From Gloeophyllum trabeum ATCC 11539 (lineage: Eukaryota; Basidiomycota; Agaricomycetes; Gloeophyllales; Gloeophyllaceae): a stretch of 64,000 bases of DNA. Of the stretch, positions 19,852 to 31,797 are shown piece after piece; the stretch's first letter is position 1, and each line of letters starts with the position of its first letter. The position numbers were made by a program, and so were the translations under genes. The notes under the pieces are model-generated. The model did no database searches, had not been told where the DNA came from, and was given only the letters and a program-made list of their open reading frames with translations. Location of the stretch: assembly GCF_000344685.1 (NCBI RefSeq), contig NW_006920414.1, positions 586,463 through 650,462 on the forward strand, in the 5' to 3' direction.

Positions 19852-20779
19852 GGTGGTTCGATGATGAGAGAGATAGAGGGACTCGCTCGCCTTTTATGTT
19901 GGTTTCCGGGCGGCTGGCCGGGGTATTCGTGTAGCGTGCCAGCCGCTCGAAGCTACCAGTGACGTCGAGCTGTCTGGAGGCTGGCAGCCTCGGCGTCCAG
20001 CAGTCGAGATTGAAATGAAGGAACGAATCGCTTCATCTGAATCCCCCCGGGAACAAACCCTCATATACAGCATCGCGCTTCAGTGGGAAGAGGCATCACA
20101 TTAGTAGACAGTTAATACTTCGCTGCAGTCGTCCGGCCTGAGTGATGGCCGCAAGGATGCAAGAGCTCAGTAGGCATCCTGGCTGAGGCTTGGAGCTCGC
20201 GTTGTTTGGCTTTGTTTGGCCTGTGCCGGACGCCACAGACGCGTCGGTTATTAAGCATCAGGAAAAGCAAATTCTCCCGCAGCAGAGACGGTTCTATAGT
20301 GCACTACTTTGTAACCGCCGGTCCCTCCTTACGCTCGAAGGTACTGTAGGATAGGTACGCACGACTGATGCTATGATAGGCAGGTGGGAAATGTTTCTCT
20401 CCAAGGAAAACATCAGCGCTTCATTGACAACTGTCAATGATCATAAGCTCTTTCTCGCAGTGCTAAATGCTGTCAGTAAATCCAGTCGCTGTGAACTACT
20501 GAAGCAGTTGAATTTCACGGGAATGCGCACGGGATAGCCGGGTTGGATTAAGAGCGTCAACCAAAGAACTTGAACGCGAGCTATCGCCGTCAAGTTGGCC
20601 ATGGGTAACTTAACATTTGCGATTACGTGGCGGCTTGCACCCGATATTTTACGGTGGCCAGTGACCACGGAAGACTCGTTGAGGGCCACGACAGCGCTGT
20701 AAACAGATAACATCAACAGTGCGACTAGCGGCACGGGCAAAGCGACACGAAGGAGAACAGATATAGCCGTACTACGAGC
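19852..20779. other. Intergenic, includes a block shared with 43.7 kb
   Basis: No gene recognised. Positions 20199-20246 (gttgtttggctttgtttggc...gacgccacagacgcgtc) are almost identical to 43709-43758, which lies upstream of the first BTB gene. This is one anchor of the direct segmental duplication. Confidence 0.6.
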
Positions 20780-22005
20780 CAAAGCAAGTGGTCTTCGGGC
20801 GTACTTGCGCCTATATTTCGCGTCGACTCCCTCTAGATAGAAGGCACGGGGCCACTTTCCATCGACGGACCCCCGGGCTCGTAAGCGGACCGTCCACAGT
20901 TCACCTCTCGCAGTTGGAGACATTCACAGTGCGTCAGATATTCTAGTGTCACAATCGCATAAACGCACCTGGAGCGAGTCAATTTATTCCTGGCACGGCA
21001 CAACCTGCACACCCGCTGTAGGTCTATCCTATCCCGCATCTGGGTCGTATCGCCCTTAACGTGGAGCGTGAAGGACGACGACGCGGCCCCACGGCCGCAC
21101 GCGAACATGCTCACCCGCTTGCTCCGGAGATCCGCAGGCCCGCCGGCAGAAATCAGAGAAGCGAGCCCGCCGTACCGCAACGCGGTGTACATGTTCCCGC
21201 AGCGCTTCGCGCAGTACATCGACAGTACAACTCGAGACGCGCACTCATCCTTAGAGAAGGCCCCGAACATGTTTTCGACGCTTTCGTCTGTGAGCGAGGC
21301 GGAGGGGGGGGGTTGAGTATGGACTGGTCTATGGACTTGGGGGCGGAGGGGTCGGCGACCAAGTCATTGTACAGAAGGCGCGCGTGGCCCTTCTGCACGA
21401 TTTTGCCGTACGGGCAATGGAATACGTGATAGGCGGTGTCATCCAAGCTAAAGGTGGAATCTGGGTCGTCGTGTGTTACGGCCCGCCCCGGGCCAGTCTT
21501 CTCGCCAAAGCTGGAGTAGGACATATCGAGGGCAGTCAGGTAGGACGTCACTGATAAAGGACCGTCCACTTCGGGGTATTCAAAGTCAAGCCTGGGCTTA
21601 TAGAAGTCGTAGGTATCGGTCATGTAGGTCCCATGAATGGCTAAACGTGTCACGTCAGCGGATAGAGTTAGTAGGAAAATATCCTCCATAATAAACGGAT
21701 GGTACCAACATTCAAAGACGATGGGCGCAGTCAGTGCAGAGGGATTGATATCCTCGCGGTCGTCTGCGAAGGCCATGTACTGCAGGCCCAGGGCGATGGT
21801 ATACTTTCCCTTTGATACACCGTCGAATACCTCGAGCTCTTCCTCTGAGATGCACTGCCGGACAAATCAGCCTGAGTAGTGGGGAGAACGAGAGTAGACT
21901 TACTCTCCTGAGGAAATGCATCTCCATGGCAAGCATACCGACATCCTTGGGCCTTGGGCGGGCCTGGAGCTCTTCGACGACGATGTCGACAATGGGACAA
22001 GTCAT
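20780..22005 (-). pseudogene. HMG-CoA synthase copy lacking the catalytic-cysteine segment
   Basis: A diverged copy of the intact gene at 45133-46873. It retains the start ([20 protein letters not shown]), DDREDIN, APIVFE, the TYMTDTYDFYKPRLDFEYPEVDG block, [31 protein letters not shown] and the end AFYLEGVDAKYRRKYAR. The stretch between DDREDIN and APIVFE, which in the intact gene is almost the whole second exon and carries the nucleophile in NACYGSTAA, is absent, and the flanks are fused in frame. Frame is lost further on (after about 21300). With no nucleophile it cannot make HMG-CoA. Whether it is transcribed is unknown. Confidence 0.85.
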
Positions 22006-22548
22006 GATGAATGCGAGTACAGTGATAAACCTGACGGAAAGGATCAAGTGGACATATATACCAGTTCAACTTGATGGTGCGATTTCTATTGACGGGGCAA
22101 TGATACGATAGATGGAGACCTTTTGGCGGAGACCTGCGCACCGTTGGCTGATTCGTGCATCGGTCGGTGATGTGGCGCGGCCGCTGGTGGCTGACCATAC
22201 ATGCCCGTAAGCTACTCTGAATAAAATGTAGTTAGACCACCGTCCTCGAATTCTGAGGCTAGGCGTACGCCGAACACCCCACAAACAACCTGTACGTGGC
22301 GGTTTATTCATGTTCCGACTCTGAATATTGTCCCGCCTGATATATGAGCATTCGTAGGATCAGTAAGGCAACTACCCACAGCGACAGCGCTGAAAGTGGA
22401 GGCGCGTTCAGACTTCAGAGCCCTCTATTCGTCGGCAGGATGAGATTGCAGGGGTAACCCTAACCTTCCGGACGCTATCACTATAGCTGTGGCTGTGCGA
22501 CTTATATCCTGGTCCGCCACCAAGGAAGCAGCGATCTTTCACACCGCC
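22006..22548. other. Duplicated HMG-CoA synthase upstream region, then CRIPT promoter
   Basis: The first 200 bases keep pieces of the intact HMG-CoA synthase promoter in the same order and orientation: tacgatagatgg, then ttggctgatt, then tggcgcggccgct (compare 46998-47115). A tatata element sits near 22050. The rest is ordinary intergenic DNA before CRIPT. Confidence 0.6.
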
Positions 22549-23040
22549 ATGGTCTGCAAGAAGTGTGAGAAGGTGCGTCCAGCCAGTCATAGTCCCGGTG
22601 CCACCGTACGAATTGTTGCCTCCTCTGCAGAAACTTTCTAAAGTCGCAGCGCCGGATCCCTTCCAGTCCTCCTCGTCCAGCATCAAAGAGGGGTCGCGGA
22701 AGGTGGGCGGACACAACGTGCTTGGGAAACCTCGAGCTGGCGGGTCGTCGTCCAAGAATCGGTATTCAGTGCGTAACCTTGTCTCCCTTCTGCGGTGTTT
22801 TTACTAAACATCGCCGCCGACAGCCATACCAGAACAAATGCAAAGACTGCAAGCAGACGACGACGCAGAACGGGGCAAAGTACTGTCACGGTACGTCTTA
22901 CCTCCATCTTGACTCCCAAGCTGTCCGGGTGGCTTATGTGGTGCGACTCTTACCCAGGATGTGCTTACAAGAAAGGTATTTGCTCGATATGCGGCAAACA
23001 GATCCTGGACACGTCCGGCTATGTCATGTCGAGCAAATAG
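22549..23040 (+). CDS. CRIPT-like cysteine-rich protein
   Basis: Small zinc-binding protein conserved across eukaryotes; in animals it binds PDZ domains and is linked to the minor spliceosome. Exons 22549-22572, 22631-22768, 22824-22890 and 22958-23040 give 103 residues, the normal family size. It starts MVCKKCEK, continues KLSKVAAPDPF, and has the paired CxxC motifs CKDC, CHGC and CSIC within CHGCAYKKGICSICGKQILD, the hallmark of CRIPT. The last residues are MSSK. All four exon joins preserve frame. Confidence 0.93.
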
Positions 23041-23401
23041 AACTCCGGGTCGACGTGTAGACTTCGGGCGGATGCTTTTACTTTCTAGCATATATTGTAT
23101 ATCATGAACCTTTGGGGAGACTGTATCGTAATGCTGTGTATGTGCTCTCGTGTTATTTATAATAATGCAATAAACATTCCCTCTATCCTTTATGACAGCG
23201 TTTCCCCCTCGACTGAAGTAACAATAGTGTTTGGTTCTCACTTGATGGCAAGGAGGAATGTACAATCTAGTGTATTAATCCCGTACTATATCCAACCCTA
23301 TTAGATGACAGCAGCTAACTATACAAATGTGGTACGCTACGGCTTACAGCCATTCACAGCATCGACAGCAGGAGCACAACACAAACCAAGAACCCACATC
23401 T
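23041..23401. other. Convergent 3' intergenic region
   Basis: About 360 bp between the CRIPT and DNMT5 stops. AT-rich around 23080-23180 with no gene visible; probably the 3' ends of both transcripts. Confidence 0.5.
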
Positions 23402-26400
23402 CTACACCTTCTTCCCCGTCCTCTGCTCGTAGATCTCCTCGTCAATCGTGTTCGTCGACAAGAATCGCCACACATTGACATGGTTCTGCTGGCCATACCT
23501 CCTTATGCGCCCAATCGCCTGCGTCTCCCGCGACGTGTACCAGTCCTGCGACGGCCCGAGCAGCGGGCTCAGGAAGATAGCGTGGTTCGCGCCCGTCAGG
23601 TTCGCCCCGCTCGCGCTCTCGTCCGTCACGTTCAGCAGCAGCACGCGCTCCTCCGAATCGTTTTGGAACTTCTCGAGCGCCTTCGACTTGCTCGACGCGG
23701 AGCCCTTGATCTCGAGGAACGGCACGTGGTGCGCTTCGAGTGCCTCAGCCACTTTCTTGGTGAGGTCTTGGAACTGCACAAAGATGAGGACGCGTTCATC
23801 CTTCGGGATATGTTCCCTACGCCATTTCATCAGTATCTGCCGGTGTAGATCTGAGTGAAATGCTTACTTGATCAGATCGATGACCTTCTCCAACTTCATC
23901 CCGTAGTGCTTGCCCCTCCCTTCCCTCTCCACGTCGTCCACGCCGAGAGTGTTCCCTCTGACAACGTTAATGACCCTCGCAGCAGACTTGCATCCTCCAT
24001 TCTGCGCCGCCACGCACTCTTCCAGCCCCGCATGTTCCTTGACACACTCATAGCACCCGGTATGGCCGCACGAGCTGAGCACCGCGATCTCATCCGGCGA
24101 CAGCCCCTCCTTCCCGCACGCGGGGCACGATATCTCCGGCGGCACCTCCCGCTGCTTCTGCAGGTCGCGCACGACCGTGAAGTACCTGAGCGAGCGCACA
24201 CGCCCGACAAGCTCCTTTGCCAGCCGGCGGATGACGTGCGTCTGCTCGCGGTGCTTCCACTTAAGGTCGTCGAGCGCCTCGTCCGCTTTGCTCTTGCCCT
24301 TCGACGACCCGCCCGCGCGGGGGTCGTGTGGCTTGTTCGTGACCGTCTTCAGCGGCGCCGCCACGCCGGCCTCGTCGAGCAGGTCCAGCACAACCTGGCT
24401 GGCCTCCGCGTCGCCGACGCCCTCGGACCGTGACACGCGGACGAACTCCTGGAACATCGACTCCTCGGACGTGCGCCCGATCTTGCGCTCCATCGCGACA
24501 GCCTCCTGCAAGTGCTTCAGGAGGTCCGCTTTGCAGGCTTCGAGTTCCTTATGACGACGCTGTACAATCGTCTCACATGCCGTCATCGCGTTCTCCTCGT
24601 CATTATCTTCCAGTTCGAAGTGCGAGCACCGCTTTAAAAGGGCTTCCTCCGCAGACCTAGGAATCATGCACGTCAGAAACCGATCGATGCTTGTTAGACA
24701 GCTGGTGCGTACTGGCTTTCACCGAGCGCCTGAGTCAGCCTCTTTTCACGATCACTCTCGGTCTTCCTGCCCCGCTTGATGGTCATGTCAAGGGCACGGA
24801 GATGGTGCTCCAACTCAAGATAGATCGCTCGTTCAGCCGCGGGCAGTTCGACTTTCACAACCTTTTCTGTCCAAGGAATCTCGTCGATTTCGGCAATATT
24901 CTGAAATCGGAGTGAGTATTACGAGGATTTCCAATGGATAATAATGTGTACCTGTCGGACAAACTGATTGAGGAAACCTTGCCCAAGATCATGTCGATGA
25001 GCATGCCATTCCAAGCTGTGAACTTCGCGGAAAGAGTGGAACTGTTCCGCGGCTGCACCCAAGGAATTGAGTAACGGTTACATGTAAGGACGGGTCTGAG
25101 CTTACTCGTTTGATCTTTCTTCCTCCTCTTCTTTTCCTTATCCTGGAATTCATCCTCGTCGTCAACCCCAAGATGCAAATTCAGGAAGGCGGCAATTGTT
25201 TTCAACGACGCGAAGTCTGCGAGAGGCGGGGTACCAGATAGAACCCAGCGTCTGTCGGTCGTCAGATTAGTGATGAGAGCATGGTCTTTGCCCTCTAGGT
25301 AAGTATACTCGTCTACGACCACCCGGGCAAAGTGGAACATCTCCAGGGGCGGCGCTCTCATCTGCGTCCAGTCGTTTCTCACTGCAGAGGTGAGCAGCTT
25401 CCACGGGTCGGTGTCCTCTCGCCGCTTTTTCGCTGGCGCTGCTACCGTCCTGCGTTTCTTGGCGGATGGCTTGCCTTTCCCCTTCGGCTTGGAGTCAGAG
25501 ATTTCGTCGACATCCATATCAGCATCGCTAGAGCTGGCCTGGGACTTCGATGACGAAGTCTCCATAACGTAGTCTTCTTGGTCGCTATCGACCTGTCTGC
25601 GGCGTTTCGTACCGGTAGCTTTTTTGGTGGTCTTCGCTTTTGTCGTGATCGCTGCATCGTCGTCATCGTCTGAAATAACTATTGTCTTCTTTGAGGTTTT
25701 CCTGGGACGGGCAGTAGTACACTGCTCGGCGCCTGAAGACTCATCAACATTCGATGACTTGGTCACGGATGAGCAGCTGCTCCGCCTGCTGGTGATGACA
25801 ACCTCTGGTACGAGGCCTTTAGGTGTAGCAAGGGCCGGAGAACCAGGGGAGGGCGCGGCAGTCCCAGCTTGCGTGGTCTTCTCTGCAGCTTCCCTGTACG
25901 CTTTGCCTTTCAGCCTTTTGGTTGGAATGAGGGCATCGGCTTCCTCATCTACGCCAGGGTTTCATGTATGGCACTGAGGAAACGGGAGGGGCAACGTACC
26001 TATTTTCCTCCCTTCATGTATGCGTTGCATTACTTTCTTCGAGTCACCCTCCTTCAGCAAATCCACCTGTTTTCGCAGAGACATCAAAACAGACTGCAAC
26101 CTCGTCTTGAAGTAGCGTCCATCACTGGAAGGCAATGTACCTCCTGCTGCGAATGCCTCGAGATTATCAAGGTAGACAGAGCTGTGGAAGAGGTTAGACG
26201 CCACTACGAGGATATCAGCTTCGCAGACCGCCTCAACGGTCAAGGCGTTGATCTTCGCCGCTGTCTCCACGGAAACCACCTTCAGTTTTGTACCCACAAA
26301 CTTCTTTGCCTCAGAAGCCCACTGTCTCGTGAGATGTGGAGGTACCACAACGAGAGTGGCTCGACTTCGAATCTTTCCTGGCATATCGTTCGCTTTCTGG

Positions 26401-29400
26401 TACTGTCTGTGTATGTCTTTCAGGGTCCAGTCGATGAGACCCAGGGTAATCGCAGTTTTCCCATAGCCAACTTCGTCAGCGAGGACACCTCCCGAGACTC
26501 GGACAGGCCTTCGTGCACGACCCTCAGCTCTCCAGCCTAAAGGTTCGAGGATTGCCTCAGCTATCTCTTCCTCGATAAACGGAGGAGCATCCCGAGATTC
26601 TTGACGCAGCATCCACCCAAGTGACCGGAGCTGCTCGGGTCTCAGATCCAGCTTGAAGTTCGGCGGTTGGGCATGAGTAGGGTCATTGCGATTACTGAGG
26701 AGCTTGAACTTAGGGAAGTTCAACTTAGCCGCAGGCGCAAAGTCGGTGTCAAGGTGCCATGAAAGTGCGTGCTTCTCAGCTCGGCCGGCTTTGGGAAGCC
26801 GTGACATAGCCCTATGAAGTAGTGAAGCGATGTTCACTCCGATCCGGATGGTTCCAACTCCGTCAGACCCAAGTTTGAGCTGGGTGACAAAGGGGGCTGG
26901 ACGCCTCTTGAGGCGACGCTCGTATTCCCCGGCTTGAACGGTATCTTCAATTGGAAGTATTTTCTTGTTCACTCTCATCCAGCGGACATTCGGGGCGGTC
27001 GGGGCGCAACGCTGACAGTCCGTAGAGTACTCCACGAAATCTACATCTTGCCATTCCTTGAGCTTGTCTTGGGTGCTCCGGATTCTCTCGATGATCCAGG
27101 CCAACGATCTGAACGTCAAGCGTTCATTGATCTTGTCGACCTCGACCCAGTGATCCCGAGGCCATTCAGGTCCTGCATTCCCATCCAGAGCAACACGGCA
27201 TACCAGGAGGGCGTCGGCACTACGGCAGGCGTCACAGTCTGCTGTGATCGCGACGTCACCCTCGACCGACGCGAAAGTTGCTTGGTGACCTGTTTCAAAC
27301 TATGGCGGACGTCAACAACTGAAAAATATACGTGCAAGAAGCTGAAATCACCTTAAAGGCTATATCCTCAGCCTCGACCCATTTTGTGGGTATATCGCAC
27401 TTAACGGGTGTACCTTCCTTGATGACCTTATGCTGTCGCCACTCTGGAGACAGCCTACATATGATAGGTCTTGCTTCGCCGAACTCGTATCGCTTTGTAC
27501 TGATAGAGAATGCGAAGCAGTCTTCGTCAGGGGGACCGACTCGTGCAGGATCGAACAGCAAAAATAGAGGCGGTAACCCAGATAGTTCGGAGACTTGCTT
27601 GTGAAGTCCGCAGCATGCCGTCCCGCAACGGTCAAGAAGTTCATACTCGCCGCTGATATCCCTATCAAACTTGTCGACATCATTCTCCGGTACGGTAACC
27701 TTGATGCGAGAGTAAACCTGACGGTCTCGGAACTCAGGACTTTGTAAGCCTAAGCGAGCCTCCCAGGATGGAACGAGCTCTCCGCTTCCCTCGATAGTTA
27801 TCTTCACGGATGTAGTAGAAGGGACTCCAATCTCCCAAACACCATCGAATAGACTGTCCTTGCAGACGAACCTTGCTACCGGTGTCTCAAGGATCTTGCG
27901 CAATTTCGAACTAGCAGGCTCTTTCGCCTCCGGCTTGGCATAGAGCCGCCATTCTGGACGCAAAGGATGGAGTGAGAGCTCCAGAGTCGCCGAGGGAGAC
28001 TGGTAAACCGCTGTCCAGATCTCCTGCCGCTTAGGCTCAACAAAGTGCAGCTCGTTGGCGACAGCACGAAGGACAGCAGAACACCAGCTAGGCCAGTGCC
28101 TTTCGGGTACTGACACTCCTGCTGCCTCCTTGATTGCCACCAACGTCTCCTGTGTCACGTTGGCAACAGAGAGCGACATAGGAAGCGTGGCTTTCAGCTC
28201 CCTTGCGAAAACGCCAGGGGCGACCCTGGGTGTGTCAAAAGCTATAAGTTGGTAATTATGCTCCGGCCGACCGCCACACTTCTCGCAAGAGGTATAACTG
28301 CAATCAACGCAGCGATTCAGGCGGCGCTCCGTCATAGCAGTACGCCCCTCGCAGATGCACAACCGGACGCTTCGCTGGGCAGCAGCAAGAATCTCAGAGA
28401 GGGAGCCTTGATTCATAGCCGACAGATCTAGCGGGCGTTCCGTCAAGCGTTCCTCGCCCACGACATGCTCCTCAATAGGGAGCTCCGCTTCCTCGGGCTC
28501 GTCGACATTCATAGTGCCCGTGCTCCGGCCTTCGGCACCGGTTTTGCCCTTGGACTCGTAGGTTTCCGTGTCGTCTCCGGGCTTCAGTAACTTTACGCTG
28601 ACGACCAGCGCAGCCAGCATGCAGGCGCCGACAACGGTAGTAGACATGGCATTGCCCGCAAGATCGGCCAACTGATCCTCCGTTTCTTTTGTCAGGAGTA
28701 GTTTGTCGATGGGTAGGCCTTGCATACACAGGGCTTCAAGGCCCACCATAGGTCCACCACGATTGGAGATGTAGGGAATCATGGACGGCGTAAGGCATGG
28801 GCAGATGCCTTCCTTGCCCTCTCCTACATTGCGATCCACGTTTTGTGACAAGTTCCACACTTGCCTGTCGTTCAACGGGTCAGATGCGGGTCTAAAATCA
28901 CCTTGCGGATGGACTTACGTTTTGTAATTGGGATCAACATAGTCTTTCGCTTTCTTCAGGACCGTAATGTCCATTAGATCCCAGACTCGTTCGACCTGAA
29001 CTATACCCCAGTCGGGCCCCCAAGTAAAGTCTGGCATTTTGCACAAGCCATTCTCGTCCCAGTTGGTGTGAGGGCGCTTCGAACCCAGTTGTTCTTCCAA
29101 GCGCGTCCTCTGATGACGCGACTCGCAACGGCCCCAGTCTGTACGGCCAGACCGTCTGTCCAGCGCATTGGAGCCCTCACGGACCAGTTTCTCTCGGGAC
29201 TGCTGGATGCGAGGATCGTCCGAGGGAAGCAAGAACTCGTCCAGCGTCGAAGACGCAGCTCTTTTCAGCCGTTTAAGCCAGTCAAGCCATTCGCGGGGTA
29301 GACTAGATTTCTTCTGGTCCACGGCCAAGAGATACCCACGTGTGCGGGTATGGGGAATATAATATGACTTCGTATCGAGCCTTAACGACGTCGCGCTATA

Positions 29401-30422
29401 CTTGTGCTCCTCGAAATATTTCACGACTTTATCCCAAGGTGCACTGCAAACGTTTTCGAGAATGACGATAGGCGGGCGATGCTTCCGGACCCAGGACATC
29501 ATTCCACGGAATGTCCTTCCGGACTCTCCGTTAGCGTCGATGTCCTGCTTCTTTGTGTTGAGGTTGGAATAGTCCACGCAAGACGTTCCTGCAACGAGCA
29601 TGTCGACATCCCCTGGGACTTCTACAGTAGCTCCGTAAGCCGTTGTCCTATACAGGAGACGTCAATAAACATCTATCATATACGAATGCCGGGTACGTAC
29701 GCGTAGTCCTCGCTCAGCTCGCAGACATCGCGGAACAGGATAGGAGGACGGAAATTTCTCTCGATATAGGCCTGCTTGAAAGGCTCGATTTCGCACGAGA
29801 AGACGTGCTCAATCTTGAGAGTGACCCTGTACTGCTCCTGTATAGCTTCACATATCATCTCGAGCGCTAGCAATGGCGACTCCGTGCCAGAGCACATGGT
29901 GGCTACTCGGAGCGTCCGACCTTGAATCCGCTTGGCAACCTTTTGTATGTCCGGAATATGGCTCACGAGGTCGGAGAACATGGCACGAATATCGCTGATG
30001 GGAGGTAAGTCGGATGCGACGGTCGTATCCTGGCCTCTGGAGGCTCCGAGACCTTTCAGTGCGGATTTCGACTTAGCTGTCGATGTTGCTTTCCGAGCAG
30101 AGTGCATGTCCTCATCTACTTCTTCGTCCACGGACATGGCCTCATCAGCACTCGCTTCGTCCACCGCCTCTTCCTCGAACGCGTCGTCGTCCTCTAAAGC
30201 GCCTCCATCGTCCACGTATTCCTCGTCTGCGCCTACACTTTTCTCCTCTTCACCGTGATCATCCTCTTCGTCGGCCGTTGCGTCCGCGACTGACGACGTG
30301 TCCACGTCCATGTGGTCATCGGAGACCTTCGTTTTCTTCCCTTTCTTATTTCCTCCGCCGAAGTAGTCCGCTATAGACTTCTGGCCTTTGCCAGCCTGGC
30401 TGGTGGCCTTCGCCTTCGCCAT
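23402..30422 (-). CDS. DNMT5-type cytosine methyltransferase with RING and SNF2 ATPase domains
   Basis: Chromatin protein of the DNMT5 class, which uses ATP to maintain CG methylation on hemimethylated DNA. In order: PIP-box-like QKSIADYF (residues 14-21); a long acidic tract; C5-methyltransferase motif I (ATMCSGTESPLLALEM), catalytic loop AGTSCVDYSNLN, ENV (VILENVCSAPWD), TRTRGY, and motif X-like LAGNAMSTTVVGA; a Cys-rich mid-region; SNF2 motif I GGVLADEVGYGKTA; a Lys/Asp-rich insert; a DEYT box in place of DEAH (VVVDEYTYLEG) and LSGTPP; a RING-like CPACG...CGHTGCYECV; and helicase-C ending with TSRETQAIGRIRRYGQQNHV. No chromodomain is seen. The TSCVD loop in place of PCQ is, to my knowledge, normal for DNMT5. 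First intron 29648-29700. I could not find a canonical junction that keeps frame between about 27345 and 27298. The start at 30422 is the ATG before KAKATSQAGKG. Confidence 0.9.
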
Positions 30423-30561
30423 AGTGAGAGATGACGGCGGACGGGATAGACGCGTCGGGTCGCGTCTCTGAAGGCGTCTTTTGATGTGTGATCCGTAACG
30501 GCGTGACACCACGCGTTTTACATGCCGCGACTTGCCGCCCAGTTCCCAGGCTTCCAGCTCC
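30423..30561. promoter_or_regulatory. Divergent promoter of DNMT5 and the PAP2 gene, with MCB-like motifs
   Basis: The 139-bp space contains ACGCGT at 30450-30455 and at 30511-30516, plus two further gcgtct copies. ACGCGT is the core of the MluI cell-cycle box bound by MBF in ascomycetes at G1/S genes. S-phase control of DNMT5 is inference; ACGCGT also occurs by chance in this GC-rich window. Confidence 0.45.
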
Positions 30562-31769
30562 ATGTTCCTCACGCGGATTCAGGACAAGATCAAGGAGATA
30601 TTCGGCCATAATTCCTTAGACTGGTTGAATATCTCCTACTCCATTGACTGGTACAGTTTCTGCGTGTCGAGTTGAAATCTGACGAGAATTTCACCCTTCG
30701 ACAGGGCTGTGGCCACCTCTTTCTGGTTTCTGGGTGACTTTGTCTCCCGTCTGCCTGTCTTCCAGAGGGATTTCAGCCCAGATGATAGTACGATCAGCCA
30801 CAAGCATGTGACACAGCAGTGCGTCGCTACGTTCTCCGTCTGGCATCAGGCAAAGGATCGTATACCTATCTCGACCCATAGGATTAGCGGATATACCAAC
30901 AACCTCATCGCACTGTTTGTTCCCCTGATCATCACCACGGCCGTGGGCACATTCAAAAAATCGGCTATTGAGATACACCATGCCGCGCTCGCTCTTTGGA
31001 CTGGGAGGTACGTCTGTTAGCTCTTCCATCGTCCGCTCCTAATGTGCGGCAGGTCTTTGACCCATCTGGTCACGGAATGTCTCAAAAATCGAGTGGGTAA
31101 GGCTCGATTGACTTGACCCTTTGTTTAAGCTTCTCACCACGAATTCAGGTCGACTACGACCGGACTTCCTGAGTCGATGTAGATGGGACACTGCCCTGGC
31201 AGCCTGCACAGGGTTTGCCGTCCAACGCCATCTGGTATAGTCGGTGACTGACACAGTTTATCAGGAAAGCAGATAGCATACGGGACGGACGAGAATCGTT
31301 CCCGTCGGGTCATTCTTCTACAGCTTTTGCGGGAATGACATTCTTAGCGCTCTGGATAGCTGGTCAGACGGCTGCATGGTGCTTCTCTATTCCGACACCG
31401 AGTGGCACACTTGTTCGTACACGCATGTGCAGATTCGTTGTGTGTCTGCTACCACTAGCGTATTCTACCTGGGTTGCAATATCCCGCCTTGAAGATTACG
31501 TGAGTGTAGATCCACTCGTAGCATCGTCTTATACTGACTTCGCTCTCTAGCGGCACCACAAAGAAGATATCATCGTCGGCGCTCTGATCGGTGCCCTATG
31601 TTCGAGCATATGTTACTTTATGTATTGGCCGAGCCCCTTCTCTGCGGCGAGCTTCAATTCCGAACAGGTAGGCCGCCCACGCGTCGATTACGCAGCTTAC
31701 GATTACCCCGAGCGGAGAAGCGGTAGTTATCAACTGACTAGACTGCAAGACGATACAGAGCATGTATGA
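30562..31769 (+). CDS. PAP2-family lipid phosphate phosphatase (DPP1/LPP-like)
   Basis: Integral membrane phosphatase expected to dephosphorylate diacylglycerol pyrophosphate, phosphatidate or related lipids. Starts MFLTRIQDKIKEIF; seven exons join in frame with small introns. The three PAP2 motifs are complete: KNRVGRLRP (motif 1, formed across an intron), FPSGHSS (motif 2) and SRLEDYRHHKEDIIVG (motif 3, also across an intron) with the catalytic His. Hydrophobic segments such as LIALFVPLIITTAVG and LIGALCSSICYFMYW agree with a six-helix topology. The tail carries a short acidic cytosolic region. It converges on the CID gene with only 28 bp between stops. Confidence 0.88.
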
Positions 31770-31797
31770 CGTGGACGAATTGTAGCCTAATATGTCG

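Noticed and set aside
27116..27337. 73-codon frame starting MHVYFSVVDVRH as an alternative DNMT5 exon
   Set aside because: It ends in a stop before the conserved downstream coding and has no acidic/Cys pattern; the other frame continues into the SNF2 region.
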